NCBI GenBank assembly: GCA_038243635.1
Contig: JBBSQW010000005.1
Location: 122,224-186,223 of the forward strand
Length of the DNA stretch: 64,000 nt
Direction of reading: 5' to 3'
Origin: Pseudopedobacter sp038243635
GTDB lineage: Bacteria; Bacteroidota; Bacteroidia; Sphingobacteriales; Sphingobacteriaceae
Under the pieces are notes generated by a model. It was given only the letters and a program-made list of their open reading frames with translations. It had not been told where the DNA came from and made no database searches. Of the stretch, positions 1 through 8,979 are shown in pieces. Position numbers and translations under genes: made by a program. Position 1 is the stretch's first letter, and every line of letters starts with the position of its first letter.

Positions 1-1
1 G

Positions 2-892
2 GCCTATATATCTATTATGCGTGGTTGCGATAATATGTGCTCTTTTTGTGTAGTGCCTTTTACGAGAGGAAGAGAACGTAGTCGCGATCCATTTTCGATC
101 ATCCGTGAGGCTACAGAATTGAGAGATGCAGGTTTTAAAGAAGTAACGCTTTTAGGGCAAAATGTTGACTCTTATAAGTGGCAATCAGAAGATGGTGATA
201 ACAAAATAAATTTTGCCAACCTTATAGAAATGGTGGCCGCGGTTAGTCCGGAAATGCGAGTTCGGTTTTCTACATCGCATCCCAAAGACATTACCAACGA
301 GGTTTTAGAAACCATTGCAAAGCATAAAAATATTTGCAACTATATTCATTTACCAGTACAATCTGGTAATTCCAGAGTTTTAGAATTGATGAATCGGACT
401 TATACTCGCGAGTGGTATTTGGAAAGAATTGAAGCAATACGCAGAATTATTCCAACTTGCACCATTTCCAGCGATATCATTACTGGTTTTTGCAGTGAAA
501 CTGAAGAAGAGCATCGAGATACTTTAAGCTTGATGGAGCTGGTAAAGTTTGAGTTTGCATACATGTATTCGTACTCGGAAAGACCGGGAACACCAGCGGC
601 GAAAAAGTTTACTGATGATGTGCCAGAAAACGTGAAGCAACGCAGATTGGAAGAAATCATCGAATTGCAGCAGATAAACAGTCGCATTAGAGCACAAGAT
701 AGATTAGGCAAAGTTGAGCAGGTTTTAGTGGAGGGCTTATCCAAAAAATCAAAAACGGATTATTGTGGACGTAGCGACCATAACCACATGGTTATTTTTC
801 CGGTAACGGAAGGCGTAAAACCTGGTGATTATGTGGATGTATTTATAGAAAAAACAACAACAGCAACTTTGATAGGAAGAGTGGTGGAATAG
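2..892 (+). CDS. miaB: tRNA-2-methylthio-N6-dimethylallyladenosine synthase MiaB, 5' truncated by window edge
   Basis: Radical-SAM methylthiotransferase that adds the 2-methylthio group to N6-isopentenyl-A37 of tRNAs. The frame is open to the left edge, so the N-terminal UPF0004 domain and the true start lie outside the window. The visible part begins just before the radical-SAM cluster motif, with three cysteines in CDNMCSFC. It continues through the SAM barrel (GQNVDSY, IHLPVQSG, SDIITGFCSETEEEH) and ends in a TRAM-like RNA-binding domain over roughly the last 65 residues (GKVEQVLVEG to GRVVE). RimO is a relative, but GREGRSRD-type context and the HLPVQSGN motif fit MiaB best. The sigma-54 activator follows 105 bp downstream on the same strand. 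Confidence 0.93.
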   Translation, partial: AYISIMRGCDNMCSFCVVPFTRGRERSRDPFSIIREATELRDAGFKEVTLLGQNVDSYKWQSEDGDNKINFANLIEMVAAVSPEMRVRFSTSHPKDITNEVLETIAKHKNICNYIHLPVQSGNSRVLELMNRTYTREWYLERIEAIRRIIPTCTISSDIITGFCSETEEEHRDTLSLMELVKFEFAYMYSYSERPGTPAAKKFTDDVPENVKQRRLEEIIELQQINSRIRAQDRLGKVEQVLVEGLSKKSKTDYCGRSDHNHMVIFPVTEGVKPGDYVDVFIEKTTTATLIGRVVE

Positions 893-997
893 TATGGAGT
901 AGTGAGTATATAGCATTGAGACTTTGAAATCGGTTTTTTATTAAGAGCGCTCTCTCAATACCCAATACTCAAATCTCATATCTAAACTAACAAAAAA

Positions 998-2230
998 ATG
1001 GACGTACAAGACATCAAACAACGGTTCGGGATTATTGGGGGTTCGCCTTTGATTAACCGAGCTATAGATATTGCAAGACAGGTTGCGCCCACGGATATTA
1101 CCGTGTTAATTACCGGTGAAAGTGGTTCGGGAAAAGAAGTTTTCTCGCATATCATACACAATTTAAGTTCGCGGAAGCATGGACCTTTTATTGCGGTTAA
1201 TTGCGGTGCAATACCAGAAGGAACCATAGATTCAGAACTTTTTGGTCACGAAAAAGGAAGTTTTACCGGTGCTCACGAAGCTCGAAAAGGGTATTTTGAA
1301 GTCGTAAACGGTGGAACCATCTTTTTAGATGAAGTTGGCGAACTACCCATTGGTACGCAAGCCAGGTTATTACGTGTTTTAGAATCGGGCGAATACATTA
1401 GAGTAGGATCATCAAAGGTTCAAAAAACAGATGTTAGGGTAGTTGCTGCCACAAACGTTGATATGTTTGAAGCGGTTAAGGCAGGTAAATTCCGCGAAGA
1501 TTTATACTATCGCTTAAATACTGTCCCTTTAAAAATACCGCCTTTAAGAGATCGTAAAGAAGATATTCACTTGATTTTTAGAAAGTTTGTCGCCGATTTC
1601 TCTGATAAATATCGATCTCCAAGTGTGACTTTAGATGATAACGCTGTTCAGGTTTTAATGAGTTATAACTGGCCTGGAAATGTTAGACAGCTGAGAAATA
1701 TTGCGGAGCAAATCGCAGTTTTAGAGAAAGAAAGACACGTTAGCGGGCAAACATTGCTCACGTACATCCCAACAGATAACACTTCAAGTTTACCAATGCG
1801 CTTGAATCAGAACAGGAGTAAAGACGACTTTTCTGAAAGAGATATCCTTTACAAAGTGCTTTTTGATATGAAGAAGGACATGGTAGAGCTAAAAAAATTA
1901 GTGGTGGACATTATCAACCATGGTGATGGCGTTTCTAATTATGCAGCAGATAATCCACAGGTAATTAACGCGTTATATGAAGAGTTGGATATGCCTAAAG
2001 GCGATTCTACTTTAACTATTCAGCAACCTGTTAACCATTCTCGTTCTGATAATTACCATATCACACATGATGCGGAAGAGGTAGAAGAGTCCTTATCTTT
2101 GGTAGATAAAGAAGCAGACATGATTAAAAAAGCTTTGAAAAAACATAAAGGAAAAAGAAAAGCTGCGTCAGAAGAATTAGGGATTTCTGAACGAACTTTA
2201 TATCGAAAAATTAAAGAATTAAACCTATGA
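998..2230 (+). CDS. sigma-54-dependent transcriptional activator (AAA+ and Fis-type HTH, no receiver domain)
   Basis: Bacterial enhancer-binding protein that would remodel RpoN holoenzyme by ATP hydrolysis. An AAA+ domain starts almost at residue 1, with Walker A GESGSGKE (about 40-47), the sigma-54 contact loop GSFTGA (about 85-90; Ser replaces the usual Ala, common in Bacteroidota), Walker B TIFLDEVGELP, and the arginine-finger region FREDLYYRLN. After a variable linker the C-terminal 35 residues form a Fis-type helix-turn-helix (KRKAASEELGISERTLYRKI). There is no N-terminal receiver, GAF or PAS domain, so the input signal is unknown. Its TGA overlaps the ATG of lptE (ATGA), indicating translational coupling and perhaps a link to envelope biogenesis. 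Confidence 0.9.
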   Translation: MDVQDIKQRFGIIGGSPLINRAIDIARQVAPTDITVLITGESGSGKEVFSHIIHNLSSRKHGPFIAVNCGAIPEGTIDSELFGHEKGSFTGAHEARKGYFEVVNGGTIFLDEVGELPIGTQARLLRVLESGEYIRVGSSKVQKTDVRVVAATNVDMFEAVKAGKFREDLYYRLNTVPLKIPPLRDRKEDIHLIFRKFVADFSDKYRSPSVTLDDNAVQVLMSYNWPGNVRQLRNIAEQIAVLEKERHVSGQTLLTYIPTDNTSSLPMRLNQNRSKDDFSERDILYKVLFDMKKDMVELKKLVVDIINHGDGVSNYAADNPQVINALYEELDMPKGDSTLTIQQPVNHSRSDNYHITHDAEEVEESLSLVDKEADMIKKALKKHKGKRKAASEELGISERTLYRKIKELNL

Positions 2231-2739
2231 TAAAGAAGGCTTTTTTGTTGATTGTATTGCCATTGTTTCTGCTAACTGGCTGTGGAATATACTCTTTTAC
2301 AGGTGGTTCAATCTCTGCTGGTATGAAAACAGTTTCTGTTTTGGTTTTTGAAAACACCGCAGCTTTGGTAAATCCAAATTTAAGTCAGTCTTTTACAGAA
2401 TCACTTAAAGACCGGATTAGAACACAAACCAGTTTAAGCTTTTTACGGGTTGATGGTGATGCTGATTTTAGCGGGAGAATAACAGATTACAATTTGCAGC
2501 CAGTTGCTATACAGGCTAATGAAAAAGTAACTGCTGGTTTAACCCGTTTAAGCATCACGATAAACGTAAAATACACCAATAAGATAGAAGCTGATAAAAG
2601 TTTTGAGCAGTCTTTTACGCGTTTTAAAGATTTCTCCACACAGGGAAGTCCGTTTAGCGGTCAAGAATCTGCTTTGGTAAAAGACATTAACCAACAACTA
2701 ACCGAGGATATTTATAACCGAGCTTTTGCCAATTGGTAG
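2227..2739 (+). CDS. lptE: LptE family lipoprotein (LPS transport/assembly)
   Basis: 170-residue lipoprotein. The signal peptide is a short basic start followed by a hydrophobic run ending in the lipobox LLTGC at about residue 19, so the mature protein should be lipid-anchored in the outer membrane. Bacteroidota LptE homologues plug the LptD barrel and help deliver LPS to the surface. The mature start GIYSFTGGSI, the phrase 'VLVFEN' and the following amphipathic segment match this family as I know it. The start codon overlaps the stop of the upstream regulator by 4 bases. The assignment is by family resemblance only; sequence conservation in LptE is low. Confidence 0.82.
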   Translation: MIKKAFLLIVLPLFLLTGCGIYSFTGGSISAGMKTVSVLVFENTAALVNPNLSQSFTESLKDRIRTQTSLSFLRVDGDADFSGRITDYNLQPVAIQANEKVTAGLTRLSITINVKYTNKIEADKSFEQSFTRFKDFSTQGSPFSGQESALVKDINQQLTEDIYNRAFANW

Positions 2740-2786
2740 GCTTTTATTAACTTCACAGTCTTTTACAACGCTAAGCAAACAACAAC

Positions 2787-5501
2787 TTGGATATCAACAT
2801 ATCAGAAGCTAATCAATTTATAAATCTGCATGCACACCCTCAGGATGTGACAAGAGATGATTTGAGTCTGATTAATTACTGGATTTCGAAATATCCATAT
2901 AGCCAAAGTTTGAAATTTTTAGCTGCTCAGGCTACAAAAGAAAGTGTGGAAGCTGAAGATAATTTGGCCAAAGCAGCCACTTTTGCATCAAATCGCGAAG
3001 TATTATTTCAGTTTGTTAACCATGTAGAAGCTTTTGACAGCGAGCTTATTATTTTAGATGAATCGATAAACCGTCAGCATGAAGTTTTGGCGATTATAGA
3101 ATCCCGAAATAATATGGGACAAGCATTTGGTGCAGATTTAAATGATTATAAAGTCAGTGAAGGGGATAATGCAGTAAACGAAGATAACAGGGCGGAAATA
3201 GCTGTTGCTGAGAAGGAAGTTCAGGCAGAAGAATTAGATCAAGAAAAAGAAAGTGTAGAAGAAAGTATTTTAGGAGAGAACGTTGAAGAAATAGCCGGCG
3301 AGGAAGAAGAAGTTCAATCAGAAGAGCCGTTTGATAATGTTGAAGAAGAGAACGCTGTAGAAGTAACTGTTGTAGAAGAAAATAATCCAGAAGAAGAGCG
3401 AGTTCAAAAGACGGAAAATATTGAGGAAGAAGCTTTAGATGAAGAACAAGAACAACCAGACGAGCCAGAAACTGAAAACATCGAAGAAACTATTGAAGAA
3501 CAGAATGTTGAAGAGATAGCTGTTGCTGAGGAAGAGATTAAAACTGAAGAACCAGTTCACGAGGCTGAAAATGTTGAAGAGACTGTTTCAGCAGAAAATA
3601 TTGATGAAGTGGCTGTTGCTGAGGAACAAGATCAAATAGAAGAGCCAGAAACTGAAAACATCGAAGAAACTGTTTCAGAAGAGAACGCGGAAGAAGTAAC
3701 TGCTGTTGAGCAAGATATTTCGGCAGATGCGCCAGTTCAAAAAACGGAAAATACTGGGGAAGAAGCTGTAGATGAAGAACAAGGTCAAATAGACGAGCCG
3801 GAAATTGAAAACATCGAAGAAACTGTTGAAGAAGAGAACGTTGAAAAGGTAGCTGTTGCTGAGGAAGAGATTACAGCTGAAGAACCAATTCAGGAGGCTG
3901 AAAATGTTGAAGAGACTTTTGTTGAAGAGAATGTTGAAGAGATAGCTGTCGAAGAGACTCCAGCTGAAGAACCAATTCAAGAAACTGAAAACATCGAAGA
4001 AGCTGTTTCAGCAGAGAACGCTGAAGAAGTAACTGCTGTTGAGGAAGATATTACAGCTGAAGAGCCAGCTCAAAAGACGGAAAATATTGAGGAAGAAGCT
4101 GTAGTTGAGGAACAAGATCAAATAGAAGAGCCGCTTGAGATTGTTTCAGAAGAGAACGAAGAGGTAGCTGTTGTTGAGGAGGATATTCCGGCAGAAGAGC
4201 CAGCTCAAAAGACGGAAAATATTGGGGAAGAAGCTGTAGATGAAGAACAAGATCAAATAGACGAGCCGGAAATTGAAAACATCGAAGAAACTTTTATAGA
4301 AGAGAATGTTGAAGAGATAGCTGTTGAAGAGATTCCGACTGAAGAACCAATTCAGCAGTCTGAGGATATTGAAGAGACTATTCCAGAAGAGCAAGAAATA
4401 GATGCTGTTGAGGAAGACAATCATATAGAAGAACCAGTTCAAAAGACTGAAAATGTTGAAGAAGAAAACATTGACCAAATAGCTGTAGACGAGGAAACTG
4501 AAGATACTGAGGAGGCTATTTCAGAAGACCAAGAGGTAGCTGTTGCAGAGGATCAAACTGAAGAAGCAATTCCAGAAATTGAAAACATTGAAAAGATTGT
4601 TTCAGAAGAAAGCGTTGAAGAACTGGGTGTTACTGAGGAGGAGATTCCAGTTGAAGAACCGGTTAAGGAGACTGAAGACACTGAAGAAATTGTTTCAGAA
4701 GAGCAAGACGTAGCTGCTGTTGAAGAAGAAGCAATTCCGGAAATTGAAAATATCGAGGAGGTTGTTGCAGATGAGAACAGTGACGAAATAGACGCAACAG
4801 AAGAAGCATTAAAACAACCAAGTGCTGTAGAACGGACCGGAAAAGATGAACTTATTTTCGACAGTCCAGTAGCGAGTGATTTCTTCGCTTTCGCGAAATC
4901 AGAAAAGCCCGCTTCTTCGTCATCGGGTCCGGAGCCAGAAGAGATTGTTAAAGAAGAGCAACCAAAAGAAAAAATAAAAGAAGATATTTCGCAGTACAAC
5001 GATGAACGCTTGCCCTATACTTTTTTATGGTGGTTAAATAAAACCCGAAAAGAACACGCAAGCAATACCCAACCGTATGTAAAAGCAACCAATTCAACTT
5101 TAGTAAAAACAGAAGGACGCACCGAACAAAGCTTAAACCATCAGATTGCCGAAAATATATTTCATTTGAGAGGGGTTGATGAAATAAGTACTAATAAGCG
5201 TCAAAACCAAACCATTCCTTTCGATTTCAGAAAGAAAGAATTTAATATCATCGAGAAATTTATCAAAGAAGAGCCGCAGATTAAACCACCAGCGGCAAAC
5301 AAAATTGATACAGAAAATAAGGCAAAGAAAAGCTCCGAGGATGCTAATCAAGTAGTTTCAGAAACTTTAGCTAAAATTTATGTAGAGCAGATGCTTTATC
5401 ACAAAGCCTTAGATGTTTACAAAAAATTAAGTTTGAAATATCCAGAAAAAAGCACTTACTTTGCCAGCCAAATAAAATATTTGGAATTAAAAGTTAATTA
5501 G
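2787..5501 (+). CDS. very acidic repeat protein with conserved N-terminus and TPR-like C-terminus
   Basis: 904 residues starting at TTG (2787); no ATG fits better. Three parts are visible. Residues 1-125 are ordinary sequence, possibly helical repeats. About residues 130-670 are a low-complexity tract of Glu/Val/Ala/Ile built from degenerate repeats of the type ENIEETVSEENVEEVAVAEEE and EEPVQKTENIEEEAV. The last ~230 residues are ordinary again and end in a TPR-like helix pair (ETLAKIYVEQMLYHKALDVY, then YFASQIKYLEL). No signal peptide is seen, so it is probably cytoplasmic. It sits between lptE and secG and is followed by secG 10 bp later, suggesting co-transcription. Function unknown. The repeat number is likely to vary between strains. 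Confidence 0.8.
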   Translation: MDINISEANQFINLHAHPQDVTRDDLSLINYWISKYPYSQSLKFLAAQATKESVEAEDNLAKAATFASNREVLFQFVNHVEAFDSELIILDESINRQHEVLAIIESRNNMGQAFGADLNDYKVSEGDNAVNEDNRAEIAVAEKEVQAEELDQEKESVEESILGENVEEIAGEEEEVQSEEPFDNVEEENAVEVTVVEENNPEEERVQKTENIEEEALDEEQEQPDEPETENIEETIEEQNVEEIAVAEEEIKTEEPVHEAENVEETVSAENIDEVAVAEEQDQIEEPETENIEETVSEENAEEVTAVEQDISADAPVQKTENTGEEAVDEEQGQIDEPEIENIEETVEEENVEKVAVAEEEITAEEPIQEAENVEETFVEENVEEIAVEETPAEEPIQETENIEEAVSAENAEEVTAVEEDITAEEPAQKTENIEEEAVVEEQDQIEEPLEIVSEENEEVAVVEEDIPAEEPAQKTENIGEEAVDEEQDQIDEPEIENIEETFIEENVEEIAVEEIPTEEPIQQSEDIEETIPEEQEIDAVEEDNHIEEPVQKTENVEEENIDQIAVDEETEDTEEAISEDQEVAVAEDQTEEAIPEIENIEKIVSEESVEELGVTEEEIPVEEPVKETEDTEEIVSEEQDVAAVEEEAIPEIENIEEVVADENSDEIDATEEALKQPSAVERTGKDELIFDSPVASDFFAFAKSEKPASSSSGPEPEEIVKEEQPKEKIKEDISQYNDERLPYTFLWWLNKTRKEHASNTQPYVKATNSTLVKTEGRTEQSLNHQIAENIFHLRGVDEISTNKRQNQTIPFDFRKKEFNIIEKFIKEEPQIKPPAANKIDTENKAKKSSEDANQVVSETLAKIYVEQMLYHKALDVYKKLSLKYPEKSTYFASQIKYLELKVN

Positions 5502-5511
5502 AAAATATATT

Positions 5512-5850
5512 ATGATAACGTTTTTAGTAATACTGGGTATTTTGTTATGTATCCTGTTGGTGTTGATTATTCTTATTCAGAACCCAAAAGGTGGTGGTTT
5601 AAGCTCAGGCTTCTCATCGTCAAACAATATTATCGGTGTAAAACGTACAGGAGATTTTCTGGAGAATGGAACTTGGGGTTTAGCAATCGCTATTATGGTA
5701 ATTTCTGTGATGGTTAACGTAACTAGCCCAAAAACAGGTGGAGCAACTAAAACAGATTCAAAAATTCAGGAGCAGATTGACAAAACTGCAGCTCCGTCTG
5801 CATTGCCATCGTTGCCTCAGCAAAATAGCACTGATACTACTAAAAAGTAG
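5512..5850 (+). CDS. secG: preprotein translocase subunit SecG
   Basis: 112-residue inner-membrane subunit of the SecYEG translocon. A first transmembrane helix (about residues 2-24) is followed by the family motif IQNPKGGGLSSGFSS and the GVKRTGDFLE loop, then a second helix (about 53-70, GLAIAIMVISVMVNV). A Ser/Thr/Lys-rich tail completes it, as is usual in Bacteroidota. The gene lies 10 bp after the acidic repeat protein and is the last of the miaB-sigma54-lptE run. A strong intrinsic terminator follows 20 bp after the stop. Confidence 0.93.
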   Translation: MITFLVILGILLCILLVLIILIQNPKGGGLSSGFSSSNNIIGVKRTGDFLENGTWGLAIAIMVISVMVNVTSPKTGGATKTDSKIQEQIDKTAAPSALPSLPQQNSTDTTKK

Positions 5851-5870
5851 AAGTCGATATATAATATTTG

Positions 5871-5904
5871 AAGCCCTACGATTTGCGTCGTGGGGCTTTT
5901 TTTG
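5871..5904 (+). terminator. rho-independent terminator after secG
   Basis: Eleven-base arms aagccctacga (5871-5881) and tcgtggggctt (5888-5898) pair with one G-U, enclose a 6-base loop and run directly into a T tract. The position, 20 bases after the secG stop, fits the end of the miaB-secG transcription unit. Confidence 0.9.
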
Positions 5905-5907
5905 TGC

Positions 5908-6371
5908 CGTCATCTCGATCCGGCAGCGGGCGGAGAGAGATCCGCAAGTTCTTTAGCGCTTGCTTGGTTCTCCGAGAAGGAACAAAAAGATTTCTCTTCG
6001 TACCTCCTCGAAATGACGGAAAAAAGGTGAATCCTCGTCATTTACAAATTAAGTCCAGGCAGAATCTCTTTTCGAGAACACTGCTCCTCCACTCTTCGTC
6101 ATCTCGACCAAAGGAGAGATCTCCAAGTTTTTTGCATTCGCTTAGTTCAGCGAAGAAATAAACAGATTTCTCTTCGTACTTCCTCGAAGTGGAGGTAAAA
6201 AGGTGAATCCTCGTCATTTACAAATTAAGTCCAAGCAGAATCTCTTTTCGAGAACACTGTCCCTCCACGATTCGTCATCTCGACCCAAGGAGAGATCTCC
6301 AAGTTTCTTTGCATTCGCTTAGTTCCGCGAAGAAATAAAAAGATTTCTCTTCGTACCTCATCGAAATGACG
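5908..6371. repeat. tandem array of three REP-like palindromic elements
   Basis: Three elements begin with CGTCATCTCGA at 5908, 6097 and 6273. The first and third end in TCGAAATGACG (6008-6018, 6361-6371), so each can fold as a long imperfect hairpin of about 100 bases; the middle one has a degraded right end. Between them a ~75-base spacer (from about 6024 and 6199) is repeated almost exactly, giving a period near 176 bp. Related single copies occur at 16193 and 16355, and partial ones between 14050 and 14713. No coding potential is convincing here. The remainder up to 6518 is AT-rich leader for the next gene. Confidence 0.85.
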
Positions 6372-6518
6372 GTGAAAAGGTAGAGCAATGGCATATACCT
6401 ATCGAAAAAAATCAGAATGCCACACACAATTATTACACAAATAACACACACAAATTAGCTTCAGTTTATTAGCTTTAAAATTCTAAAAGAATCTACCGTT
6501 GTCAAAAAGAGAAATCTC

Positions 6519-8678
6519 ATGGATATGAAGCATATTTTAAGCCTACCTTTAATCCTCGCAACACTCATCAGTTGCAATAACTCACAAAAAATGTCAGACA
6601 ATATTATAGCTCCAGCCGATAGTATCAAACCATCGGTATATCCAAAAACCGCCAAAGATACCGTAAGCGATGACTATTTCGGAACAAAAGTGGAAGACCC
6701 ATACCGTTGGTTAGAAAACGACACTTCCGCAGAAACCAAAGCTTGGGTTGTTGCAGAGAATAAAGTCACCCAAAATTATTTAGAACAAATTCCGTATCGT
6801 AAAGCGATGAAAGACCGACTTTCTGAACTATGGAACTACGAGAAATTTTCTGCCCCGTTTAAAGAAGGCACTTATACGTACTTTTATAAAAACGATGGAT
6901 TACAAAATCAGTCGGTATTGTACCGCCAAAAAGGGGAGGCAGAAGCCGAGGTATTTCTGAACCCCAATGAGTTCTCTAAAGACGGCACCACTTTTTTAGC
7001 CGATATAGAATTTTCGAAAGACGGAAGTTTAGCAGCGTATCAACTCTCGGAAGGTGGCTCCGACTGGCGTACAGTGATGATTGTCAAATCACAAAGCGTT
7101 ACCTCCGTTGGCGACACCTTGAAAGACGTTAAATTCTCTGGATTAGCTTGGCATGGTAACGATGGTTTTTATTACAGCAGTTACGATAAACCAACTGACG
7201 GCTCGCAATTATCGGGTTTAACCCAATACCACAAATTGTATTATCACCAGTTGGGTACGCCACAAGAAAAAGACAAATTAGTTTTTGGAGGCAACCAAAC
7301 CCAGCGTCGTTATATTGGAGCTTACGTAACAGAAGACCAGCATTATTTGGTGATTACTGCTGCAAACGCTACGACAGGAAACGAGCTTTACATCAAAGAT
7401 TTAACGCAACCAAACAGTTACATCACAAAAGTAGTCGGCGGTTTTGATACCGAGCAAAACGTGATTACCAGCAAAGGAAGCAAGCTTTATATTTATACTA
7501 ATTACGAGGCTCCAAATTATCGTTTAGTAGAAGTGGACGCCAAAAACCCGACAAAAAACAACTGGAAAGATATAATTCCTGAAACAGAAAACGTGATGCA
7601 GGCTTCTACAGCCGGCGATAAATTGTTTGCAAGTTATTTAAAAGACGCTACTTCTTTAGTGATCCAGTTTGATATGGATGGCAAAAAAGAAAGAGAAATT
7701 GCATTGCCGGGAATTGGTACGGCAGCGGGTTTTTCGGGCAAAAAGGGAGACAAAGAACTGTATTTCACTTTCACTTCTTACGTTTACCCGTCCACGGTCT
7801 TTAAGTACGATATCAGCAGCGGACAGTCAGAAATTTACAAAAAATCAGGCGTTAATTTCGACCCAACTAAATACGAATCCAAGCAGGTTTTTTATCCATC
7901 GAAAGATGGCACTAAAATCCCAATGATCATCACCTATAAAAAAGGAATCTCATTAGACGGAAACAATCCCACGCTTTTATACGCTTACGGCGGATTCAAC
8001 ATTAGCCTTACTCCTGCTTTTAGTACATCAAATATTTTATTGTTAGAGCAAGGTGGAGTTTATGCAGTCGCTAATTTACGTGGCGGTGGCGAGTACGGCG
8101 ATAAATGGCATGATGCCGGCACAAAAATGTTGAAGCAGAATGTTTTTGACGATTTTATTGCAGCAGCCGAATTCTTGATTCAAGAAAAATACACTTCTAA
8201 AGATCGTTTGGCTATTTCCGGAGGATCTAACGGTGGTTTGTTAGTTGGTGCTGTGATGACGCAACGCCCCGAACTGTTTAAAGTCGCTTTCCCCGCTGTT
8301 GGCGTTTTAGATATGTTGCGCTACAACAAATTTACAGCAGGCGCTGGTTGGGCTTATGATTACGGAACGGCCGAAGATTCTAAAGAGATGTTCGCCTATT
8401 TGTACAACTATTCGCCATACAGCGCATTAAAAGAAGGTACAACTTACCCAGCAACCATGGTAACCACGGCAGACCATGATGACCGTGTGGTTCCTGCACA
8501 TTCCTTCAAATTCGCAGCCCGCTTGCAAGAATATCATAAAGGAAATGCACCAGTTTTAATCCGCATTGAAACCAATGCCGGCCACGGAGCAGGAAAGTCT
8601 ACCACTAAAGTAATTGAAGAACAAGCCGATAAATGGGCGTTTATGTTTCAGAATATGAAGTTGAATTATGTGAAATAG
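6519..8678 (+). CDS. prolyl oligopeptidase family serine peptidase (S9A), lipoprotein
   Basis: 719 residues, the usual size for prolyl oligopeptidase (post-proline cleavage of short peptides). An SPII signal ends in LISC at about residue 20, so export and lipid anchoring in the envelope are expected. An ATG two codons downstream (6525) is an equally good start. The N-terminal segment DPYRWLEN and the propeller precede the alpha/beta hydrolase domain. The catalytic triad is legible: Ser570 in GGSNGG, Asp within DHDDRVVP (about 654-655) and His689 in NAGHGAGK. The gene stands alone between the REP array and a terminator at 8701. Confidence 0.93.
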   Translation: MDMKHILSLPLILATLISCNNSQKMSDNIIAPADSIKPSVYPKTAKDTVSDDYFGTKVEDPYRWLENDTSAETKAWVVAENKVTQNYLEQIPYRKAMKDRLSELWNYEKFSAPFKEGTYTYFYKNDGLQNQSVLYRQKGEAEAEVFLNPNEFSKDGTTFLADIEFSKDGSLAAYQLSEGGSDWRTVMIVKSQSVTSVGDTLKDVKFSGLAWHGNDGFYYSSYDKPTDGSQLSGLTQYHKLYYHQLGTPQEKDKLVFGGNQTQRRYIGAYVTEDQHYLVITAANATTGNELYIKDLTQPNSYITKVVGGFDTEQNVITSKGSKLYIYTNYEAPNYRLVEVDAKNPTKNNWKDIIPETENVMQASTAGDKLFASYLKDATSLVIQFDMDGKKEREIALPGIGTAAGFSGKKGDKELYFTFTSYVYPSTVFKYDISSGQSEIYKKSGVNFDPTKYESKQVFYPSKDGTKIPMIITYKKGISLDGNNPTLLYAYGGFNISLTPAFSTSNILLLEQGGVYAVANLRGGGEYGDKWHDAGTKMLKQNVFDDFIAAAEFLIQEKYTSKDRLAISGGSNGGLLVGAVMTQRPELFKVAFPAVGVLDMLRYNKFTAGAGWAYDYGTAEDSKEMFAYLYNYSPYSALKEGTTYPATMVTTADHDDRVVPAHSFKFAARLQEYHKGNAPVLIRIETNAGHGAGKSTTKVIEEQADKWAFMFQNMKLNYVK

Positions 8679-8700
8679 TTCTCTGTTTCGATAGTACGAA

Positions 8701-8735
8701 AGACCTTTCTGGTTTTATAGAGAGGTCTTTTTTGT
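8701..8735 (+). terminator. rho-independent terminator after the prolyl oligopeptidase gene
   Basis: Ten-base arms agacctttct (8701-8710) and agagaggtct (8719-8728) pair with one G-U wobble across an 8-base loop, followed by a T-rich tail. It lies 22 bases after the stop codon. Confidence 0.88.
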
Positions 8736-8877
8736 TTAGAAATTAAGTTCTTACTGATTCTTCAAATTTGGATGTTTTTTGGTTATATATACTATATAAA
8801 AACTGCCTCCCACCAAAGCGTTGAGGAGGTTAATCTGCTTTAAAATCGAAATTGTGTTTCCCGCAAATTGAAGGTAG

Positions 8878-8979
8878 CTCCACCCAAAGGGAGAGATTGA
8901 GCGTATAGAACCATTTTTATTATTAGAATTTTCCATTACACAAGTGTCCCCCTTCGGAGGGGGTTGGGGGAGGTTAACC
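8878..8979 (+). repeat. hairpin repeat unit A, left of the DUF559 gene
   Basis: A ~102-bp unit starts with ctcca..gggagagatt and ends with a G/C-rich hairpin, gtgtccccc-ttcgg-aggggg, followed by ttgggggaggttaacc. It aligns along its whole length with unit B at 9453-9557: both have an AT-rich middle and the same caagtgtcc/taagtgtcc junction. It ends 45 bp before the start of the DUF559 gene. A further partial, related hairpin (cctccc..gaggagg) lies at about 8805-8835, and the rest of 8736-8877 shows no gene. Confidence 0.8.

Noticed and set aside
3675..4999. Several long minus-strand frames across the acidic repeat region, with Phe/Leu/Ser-rich products
   Set aside because: They are mirror images of the Glu-rich repeat codons; hydrophobic low-complexity products with no family resemblance.
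5868..6161. Open frames over the REP array
   Set aside because: They follow the repeat sequence and the terminator hairpin, with no natural protein features.
5908..6371. Possible CRISPR array
   Set aside because: The period is about 176 bp with palindromic ~100-bp units and conserved, not variable, spacers; no cas genes nearby.
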